A model generated the notes under the pieces. It ran no database searches and had not been told where the DNA came from. It was given only the letters and a program-made list of their open reading frames with translations. The translations under genes and the position numbers were made by a program. DNA of 64,000 nucleotides, taken from Francisella philomiragia subsp. philomiragia ATCC 25015. Its GTDB lineage: Bacteria; Pseudomonadota; Gammaproteobacteria; Francisellales; Francisellaceae. The stretch covers positions 212,147 through 276,146 of the forward strand of contig NZ_DS999311.1 in assembly GCF_000156715.1 (NCBI RefSeq), in the 5' to 3' direction. Shown here one piece after another: positions 58,202 to 64,000 of the stretch; position 1 is the first letter of the stretch, and each line of letters starts with the position of its first letter.

Positions 58202-58392
58202 TAACCATCTTAGCAAATTCAAACTCTTTAAAAAAAGTCCTCTTACTCCTGAATAACTTGTATATCTATAAGTAATTAATTATTATCATTTTATGGTCTA
58301 CCAAATTAATATTAATTAAAGGTCATACATTATATGTACTTATAAAGAATTAAGAAGGAAAATACATATAAAAGCTACTAATAATACCTATT

Positions 58393-58473
58393 ATGCTAAT
58401 AATTATGACTACACTTGTAACTAGCTGTCATCATCATAAAAAATCAGAAACATCCGCTTCATCTAGTTACTAA
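58393..58473 (+). CDS. Possible tiny lipoprotein or decayed lipoprotein gene
   Basis: A 26-codon frame encodes a short hydrophobic start, a lipobox (LVTSC), three histidines and a Ser-rich end. The open frame upstream of the ATG reads Lys-Leu-Leu-Ile-Ile-Pro-Ile, as in a normal lipoprotein signal, but ends at a TAA where the Met-Lys start would be expected. AAGGA precedes that point. So either the internal ATG is used or the start has decayed. A hairpin after the stop supports a once-active gene. Confidence 0.4.
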   Translation: MLIIMTTLVTSCHHHKKSETSASSSY

Positions 58474-58474
58474 C

Positions 58475-58497
58475 ATACTCTATAAAGTACAGAGTAT
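58475..58497 (+). terminator. hairpin after the tiny lipoprotein frame
   Basis: ATACTCT and AGAGTAT form a perfect 7-bp stem with a 9-nt loop, starting 2 nt after the stop at 58473. No T-run follows, so it is a weak terminator or an mRNA 3'-end stabiliser. Confidence 0.35.
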
Positions 58498-58576
58498 TAA
58501 AGACTGTCTATTGAGTACTTCAAAGTTATAAAATAACTAATAATGACGTTTCGTGGATATATCTTTTAAGAAAATT

Positions 58577-59119
58577 TTACTTAGTATCTTTCATGATACC
58601 AATATATGGCAACTGGCGATATCTATCATTATAGTCTAGACCATAACCAACTATAAACTTATCTTCAATTTCAAAGCATATATAATCTAGGTCTACTTCT
58701 CTTTCTAGCCTAGCTGGTTTGAATAGTAAAGTTGCAAATTTCAAGCTCTTTGGTTCTAGCTCATTTATACCATCCATAAGCTTATGATAAGTATGTCCAG
58801 TATCAACAATATCTTCGACTATAATTACGTTTTTACCCTGAATATACTCTTTTTTCAAAGAGCCAATAGTGGAGATTACCTTACCCGAACTAACTGTACC
58901 AGAACCATAAGATGAAGCCGTCACAAAGTGAGTTCTAAGATCAACTTCTAGCTTCCTAGTTAGATCCGCAAAAAACATAAACGAGCCCTTCAATACACAA
59001 ATCAATACAATCTCTTGACCTGCATAATCTTTATTTATCTTATCAGCTAGCTTTGTAATCTCAGTTTCTAGCTGCTCGGCACTTATATATACTTCTGTAT
59101 TATCTTTAGCAAAACTCAT
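58577..59119 (-). CDS. hpt: Hypoxanthine phosphoribosyltransferase
   Basis: Hpt salvages hypoxanthine (and often guanine) to the nucleotide with PRPP. The 180-residue protein has the PRPP motif [14 protein letters not shown], the [14 protein letters not shown] loop and the flexible-loop [12 protein letters not shown]. It starts 2 nt after purA, so it forms a purine unit with it, opposite purH. Confidence 0.94.
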   Translation of the reverse strand: MSFAKDNTEVYISAEQLETEITKLADKINKDYAGQEIVLICVLKGSFMFFADLTRKLEVDLRTHFVTASSYGSGTVSSGKVISTIGSLKKEYIQGKNVIIVEDIVDTGHTYHKLMDGINELEPKSLKFATLLFKPARLEREVDLDYICFEIEDKFIVGYGLDYNDRYRQLPYIGIMKDTK

Positions 59120-59121
59120 AA

Positions 59122-60429
<1,308 letters not shown>

Positions 60430-60530
60430 TTAAAGTTCTGATATTAAATATACTAATATATTAGTCACTATTTTACTAGTAAAATATCCCATAAACAAAA
60501 GCGTTTTGACTAAGATTTTGTGATTAAAAT

Positions 60531-60539
60531 TGTTATAAT
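60531..60539 (+). promoter_or_regulatory. extended -10 promoter of purH
   Basis: TGT directly before a perfect TATAAT (60534-60539) makes an extended -10 element. A TTGACT is 22 nt upstream, too far for a normal -35. The predicted start near 60546 leaves a leader of about 40 nt with AAGGA before the ATG. Confidence 0.5.
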
Positions 60540-60585
60540 AAGATTTTAATTTTAAGCTTTAACATATCATTAACAAGGAAAAATC

Positions 60586-62133
60586 ATGTCAAAAATAAAG
60601 AGGGTTCTTATATCTGTATCTGACAAGACAGGTATTGTTGAATTTGCCAAAGAGTTAAGTAAATATAATGTCGAAATACTTTCAACAGGTGGAACATCAA
60701 AAACCCTTAAAGAAGCTGGGCTAAATGTAAAAGATGTATCTGATCACACCCAATTCCCAGAAATCATGAATGGTCGCGTAAAAACTCTTCACCCACTAAT
60801 TCATGGTGGCATCTTAGCAGATAGAGATAACTCAGAGCATCTACAAGCTATGACAGATAATCATATCGGTGCAATAGACATGGTTGTAGTTAACTTATAC
60901 CCTTTTGTTAATACTGTTAAATCAGGCGCTGACTTTGACACTTGTATCGAAAATATCGATATAGGTGGGCCGTCAATGGTACGTTCATGCGCAAAAAACC
61001 ATAAGCACACAACTATCGTAACCAACCCTAACCAATATGAAATAGTTGCAAAGGAAATGGCAGATAATGGCGGTCAAACGACTCCAGCTACTCGTCTTAA
61101 ATTTGCCAAAGAAGCATTTGCCCATACTGCTGAGTATGATAGCCATATTGCAAATTGGTTTAGCAAGGAACTTGATGAAGAGTACCCAGAAAAATTATTT
61201 TCAGTAGGAACTCTAAAGCAAGTACTAAGATATGGTGAAAATCCTCATCAAAAAGCAGCCTTATACTCTACTGATACTGACTGTATAAGCATTACAAATG
61301 CTAAGCAACTACAAGGTAAAGAACTATCATACAACAACCTAAACGATGCTGATGGTGCATTTGAAATGGTTTGTGAATACTCAGAACCCTCATGTGCGAT
61401 TATCAAACATGCAAATCCTTGTGGTATCGCATCTGGTAAAAATGCTTATGAAGCTTGGACAAAAGCCCTAGCTTGTGATCCAATTTCCGCATTTGGTGGC
61501 ATTGTTGCTTTTAACTGCGAGGTTGATAAAGAATTTGCAGAATCTCTAGGCAAGATGTTCTTAGAAGTAATAATTGCTCCAAGCTATACTCAAGAAGCAC
61601 TTGATATCTTAGCTGCTAAAAAGAACCTTAGAGTACTAGAGACTGGCAAAGTTTTTGATACAAAATCATCGCGTATGATTAGCAAAAATATTCATGGTGG
61701 TATTTTATCTCAATCTTATGACAACGGTGGTGTTGAAATAAACGACTGTAAAGTTGTAACTGACAGAGCTCCAACTGACAGAGAATGGGCTGATATGATG
61801 TTTGCTTGGAAAGCTGTTAAATATGTCAAATCTAATGCTATTGTCTATGCTAGAGATACTCAAACAGTCGGTATTGGTGCTGGGCAAATGTCACGAGTTG
61901 ATTCTGCTCGAATTGGAGCAGAAAAAGCACAAATTCATGAGGGTGCTAAAGGTTCTGCTGTAGCTTCTGATGCCTTTTTCCCATTTGCTGATGGTTTAGA
62001 GGAGTGTATCAAAGCTGGGGCAACTGCTGTAATCCAACCAGGTGGCTCAAAGAATGACCAAGAAGTTATTGATGCTGCTAACAAAGCTGGCATAACTATG
62101 GTCTTCACAGGTATGAGACATTTTAGACATTAA
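60586..62133 (+). CDS. purH: Bifunctional AICAR transformylase / IMP cyclohydrolase
   Basis: PurH performs the last two steps of IMP synthesis: formylation of AICAR and ring closure. The 515-residue protein has the cyclohydrolase half ([44 protein letters not shown]). The transformylase half contains [11 protein letters not shown] with its Lys-His pair, [18 protein letters not shown] [11 protein letters not shown], and a Phe/Arg-rich end. It sits divergent from purA. Confidence 0.97.
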   Translation: MSKIKRVLISVSDKTGIVEFAKELSKYNVEILSTGGTSKTLKEAGLNVKDVSDHTQFPEIMNGRVKTLHPLIHGGILADRDNSEHLQAMTDNHIGAIDMVVVNLYPFVNTVKSGADFDTCIENIDIGGPSMVRSCAKNHKHTTIVTNPNQYEIVAKEMADNGGQTTPATRLKFAKEAFAHTAEYDSHIANWFSKELDEEYPEKLFSVGTLKQVLRYGENPHQKAALYSTDTDCISITNAKQLQGKELSYNNLNDADGAFEMVCEYSEPSCAIIKHANPCGIASGKNAYEAWTKALACDPISAFGGIVAFNCEVDKEFAESLGKMFLEVIIAPSYTQEALDILAAKKNLRVLETGKVFDTKSSRMISKNIHGGILSQSYDNGGVEINDCKVVTDRAPTDREWADMMFAWKAVKYVKSNAIVYARDTQTVGIGAGQMSRVDSARIGAEKAQIHEGAKGSAVASDAFFPFADGLEECIKAGATAVIQPGGSKNDQEVIDAANKAGITMVFTGMRHFRH

Positions 62134-62202
62134 TCTTTTAAAAAAACATATATCTTATTTATATCTATGGATTTATATCTTCTAACTGTATAGTCACTAT
62201 TT

Positions 62203-63471
62203 TTAAGATAATGCCGATGTCAACAGTGGTGATATCACTAATATTATTCCAACAAAAATAATAAAATAAATACTTTTTGTTCGATATTTCTCAAGACTAG
62301 GTATCTTAAAAACAATATACGCAGGCACTAAGCAACCCAATATACCAAAGACAGGTCCAGATAAAGGTACTAACTTATACACAGGAGCATCAAAAACTAT
62401 TGAAAGCCATGTCATTAAAAAAATTATTCCTATCACAAGCGTATTTAAACTAAAAACACCCTTCGAGTCCTCTTTAAGCCCTAATTTGATAGCACTATTT
62501 CGCAGCAAGCCTTTTAGGGATTCCTCCATACCTGCTAATACACTCAAAAAAGATGTCAAAATAGCACATAAGCTAATAACAATTCCGCATCCATATATTA
62601 GCATATTTGATATGTGCTGTTTCTCTAAAAGTATAAATGCTGATTGATTATTTTGTGTTGCTTCTAATGCATCGGCTCTAGGGATAACTAACGAAAATGA
62701 TAGAACATAAAAACCAATAATAACAACTAAGATCACAAATGCTAAAGTCATAGTTTTTAGAGTTTTAGATAAAACAAATTCCTTACCCTTATTGTGATAA
62801 TACTTACGGTAACCAATAACCATCGGACTTAGGGACTGTATAAATAATATTGATGTCAAAGAAAATGGCAACATAATGATACTCTTAGCAACAAACTCAC
62901 TACTACTCGCAGGTATTTCTACAACATTCTTAAATGACCATAGCGGAATTAAAGATATAGATACCAATATAATCGCTATGATTAATATAAACACTAAAAA
63001 AGTTGATACTCTTACAAATAACTTTTGGCTTTTCATCCCAGTAAAGATTAAAACAATCATCAATATAGCACTATATAACGCATTTTGTTCTAAATGTGGA
63101 TTTGAGCTGAGATGAAACATATATAGATATGCTGCTAGAGACTTTGCTACAACCTCAGCATATATAATAGTCCATGTTAACATCATCAGTAAATATACTG
63201 CCCCTAAAAAAACAGCCCAACCATTACCTAATAATTCAGCTACAGTCTCCTTATATGGCTTAGGTTGTTTTGCAGCAAATAAAGTTTCTATATATAACTT
63301 TTGAAAAAGATAAATACCAGGATAAGCTATCAGTATTGACACTACAAAAACTGCAAAACCAACAACACCAACACTCACAGGCACTAATACAATCCCTGCA
63401 CCAACAGCCATGCCAATACTAACGACTAACCAACCAAAATCAAATCTATTGAAATCTGCCAATCCTTTCAT
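62203..63471 (-). CDS. Aromatic amino acid permease (HAAAP family, TyrP/Mtr-like)
   Basis: The 422-residue inner membrane protein has about 11 hydrophobic segments. It starts with the HAAAP pattern: a short cytosolic lead, then GWLVVSIGMAVGAGIVLVPV, and LIAYPGIYLFQKLY in the second helix. This family imports tyrosine or tryptophan by proton symport. Specificity is not clear from sequence. It stands alone between purH and the lipocalin gene. Confidence 0.85.
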   Translation of the reverse strand: MKGLADFNRFDFGWLVVSIGMAVGAGIVLVPVSVGVVGFAVFVVSILIAYPGIYLFQKLYIETLFAAKQPKPYKETVAELLGNGWAVFLGAVYLLMMLTWTIIYAEVVAKSLAAYLYMFHLSSNPHLEQNALYSAILMIVLIFTGMKSQKLFVRVSTFLVFILIIAIILVSISLIPLWSFKNVVEIPASSSEFVAKSIIMLPFSLTSILFIQSLSPMVIGYRKYYHNKGKEFVLSKTLKTMTLAFVILVVIIGFYVLSFSLVIPRADALEATQNNQSAFILLEKQHISNMLIYGCGIVISLCAILTSFLSVLAGMEESLKGLLRNSAIKLGLKEDSKGVFSLNTLVIGIIFLMTWLSIVFDAPVYKLVPLSGPVFGILGCLVPAYIVFKIPSLEKYRTKSIYFIIFVGIILVISPLLTSALS

Positions 63472-63575
63472 CTTTTAAAAAGCTCTAATAAGAATAGACA
63501 TATTTTAGCCTTTTTCTGTTAGATTAAAAATGAGGGAATAGAAGCTTTATGAAGATTATTTTGTTTTGAGAGCAA

Positions 63576-64000
63576 TTATTGCTTAACCCATACTAGATTA
63601 TTAGTATCAAAACCTAGTGATTTAGCTTTTTTGATAAAATCATCTTTGACACTTTGAGGTACAGTTTTGGTTCTAGATAGTAGCCATAAGTAATTTTCAT
63701 TTGCTCCTGCGACATACGCGTACTTATAATTATCATCAAGTTTAAATACTACATAAGCTCCATAAAATGGTCTAAAGAATGACACTTTAAGATACCCTTG
63801 ATCATCTCCATCTACAAATTTAGCAATACCTGTTGCATAACTTCTCTTACCAGTTTCTGGAGTAATGCCACTATTTACAACTTTTATCGAACCATCAGGA
63901 TTTAGGCTATACTCAGCATACACTTCTGTCATGCCTTTCTCAAAACTATTATCAAATCTAGCTATCTCATACCATTTACCTAGATATTTTTGTGCTTGAA
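63576..64000 (-). CDS. blc: Lipocalin (Blc-like), partial; start beyond window
   Basis: The frame is open past the right edge. Inside the window it reads YLGKWYEIARFDNSFEKG, the lipocalin GxW motif, then EVYAEYSLNPDGSIKVVNSG. FFRPFYGAYVVFKLDDNYKYAYV and a C-terminal LLSRTKTVPQ complete the fold. Bacterial Blc-type lipocalins are outer-membrane lipoproteins that bind lysophospholipids. The ATG at 63932 is internal and not the start. The lipoprotein signal would lie outside the window. Confidence 0.88.
   Translation of the reverse strand, partial: QAQKYLGKWYEIARFDNSFEKGMTEVYAEYSLNPDGSIKVVNSGITPETGKRSYATGIAKFVDGDDQGYLKVSFFRPFYGAYVVFKLDDNYKYAYVAGANENYLWLLSRTKTVPQSVKDDFIKKAKSLGFDTNNLVWVKQ

Larger units (their letters stand above)
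58202..58576. other. gene-poor region between dienelactone hydrolase and hpt
   Basis: This 375-nt AT-rich stretch contains one small lipoprotein-like reading frame (58393-58473), an AAGGA about 20-30 nt further upstream that does not serve its ATG well, and a hairpin directly after its stop (58475-58497). I see no other coding potential and no terminator for hpt. Confidence 0.55.

Overview
The window is a chromosomal segment of a Francisella species (F. tularensis / F. novicida group). The DNA is AT-rich (A/T-rich third positions, many Lys/Asn/Ile). The joined str-S10 ribosomal cluster lacks tuf, and a DUF3568 lipoprotein, a stand-alone lpxD and a MoxR/Bat locus with Asn-Lys-Asp repeats all fit that genus. 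The species call is made from protein resemblance and gene order, not from a database search. I see no transposase, prophage, integrase or CRISPR array; this is core genome.

Layout. (1) 1-12847, all minus strand: rpsB-tsf-pyrH-frr-uppS-cdsA-dut-pgsA, then rpsL-rpsG-fusA running directly into the S10 cluster rpsJ-rplC-rplD-rplW-rplB-rpsS-rplV-rpsC (rpsC is cut by the window start). This couples translation, UMP kinase and phospholipid/undecaprenyl precursor synthesis. (2) 13086-20458: folA, divergent cysK/cysE, tRNA-Glu beside gltX, fumC, an unknown membrane protein and an alanine-racemase-family protein with a signal peptide. (3) 20600-34246: nitroreductase, lldD, proBA, a Nudix-containing three-gene unit, ppc, holC-valS, then small envelope proteins and a pyroglutamyl peptidase with a signal peptide. 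(4) 34256-41031: a seven-gene, tightly overlapping MoxR-DUF58-DUF4381-BatA-BatB-TPR-BatD operon. The TPR gene carries 30 tandem copies of a 9-bp coding repeat in three sequence blocks. (5) 41179-53105: lipoprotein-pdxY-radical SAM, stand-alone lpxD, cydAB plus an unlisted 29-codon cydX, a PheC-like periplasmic protein, priA-pnuC, and yihY/wrbA starting divergently 12 nt apart. (6) 53117-64000: glycine-zipper lipoprotein, MFS transporter, a znu-like metal ABC operon, dienelactone hydrolase, a tiny lipoprotein reading frame, hpt-purA divergent from purH, an aromatic amino acid permease and a lipocalin cut by the window end.

Themes. Many proteins concern the envelope: lipid A acylation, phospholipid and undecaprenyl synthesis, the Bat membrane complex, several lipoproteins, and exported forms of enzymes that are often cytosolic (racemase, pyroglutamyl peptidase). 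Packing is very tight. Two convergent gene pairs share a single TTAA as both stop codons, and several operon junctions overlap by 1-22 nt. No clear new defence or mobile system is present. The most unusual items are the block-structured coding VNTR in the Bat operon, a perfect GC-rich palindrome abutting the moxR promoter, a solute-binding-type protein that looks like cyclohexadienyl dehydratase, and a metal-binding protein with a ligand set unlike classical ZnuA.
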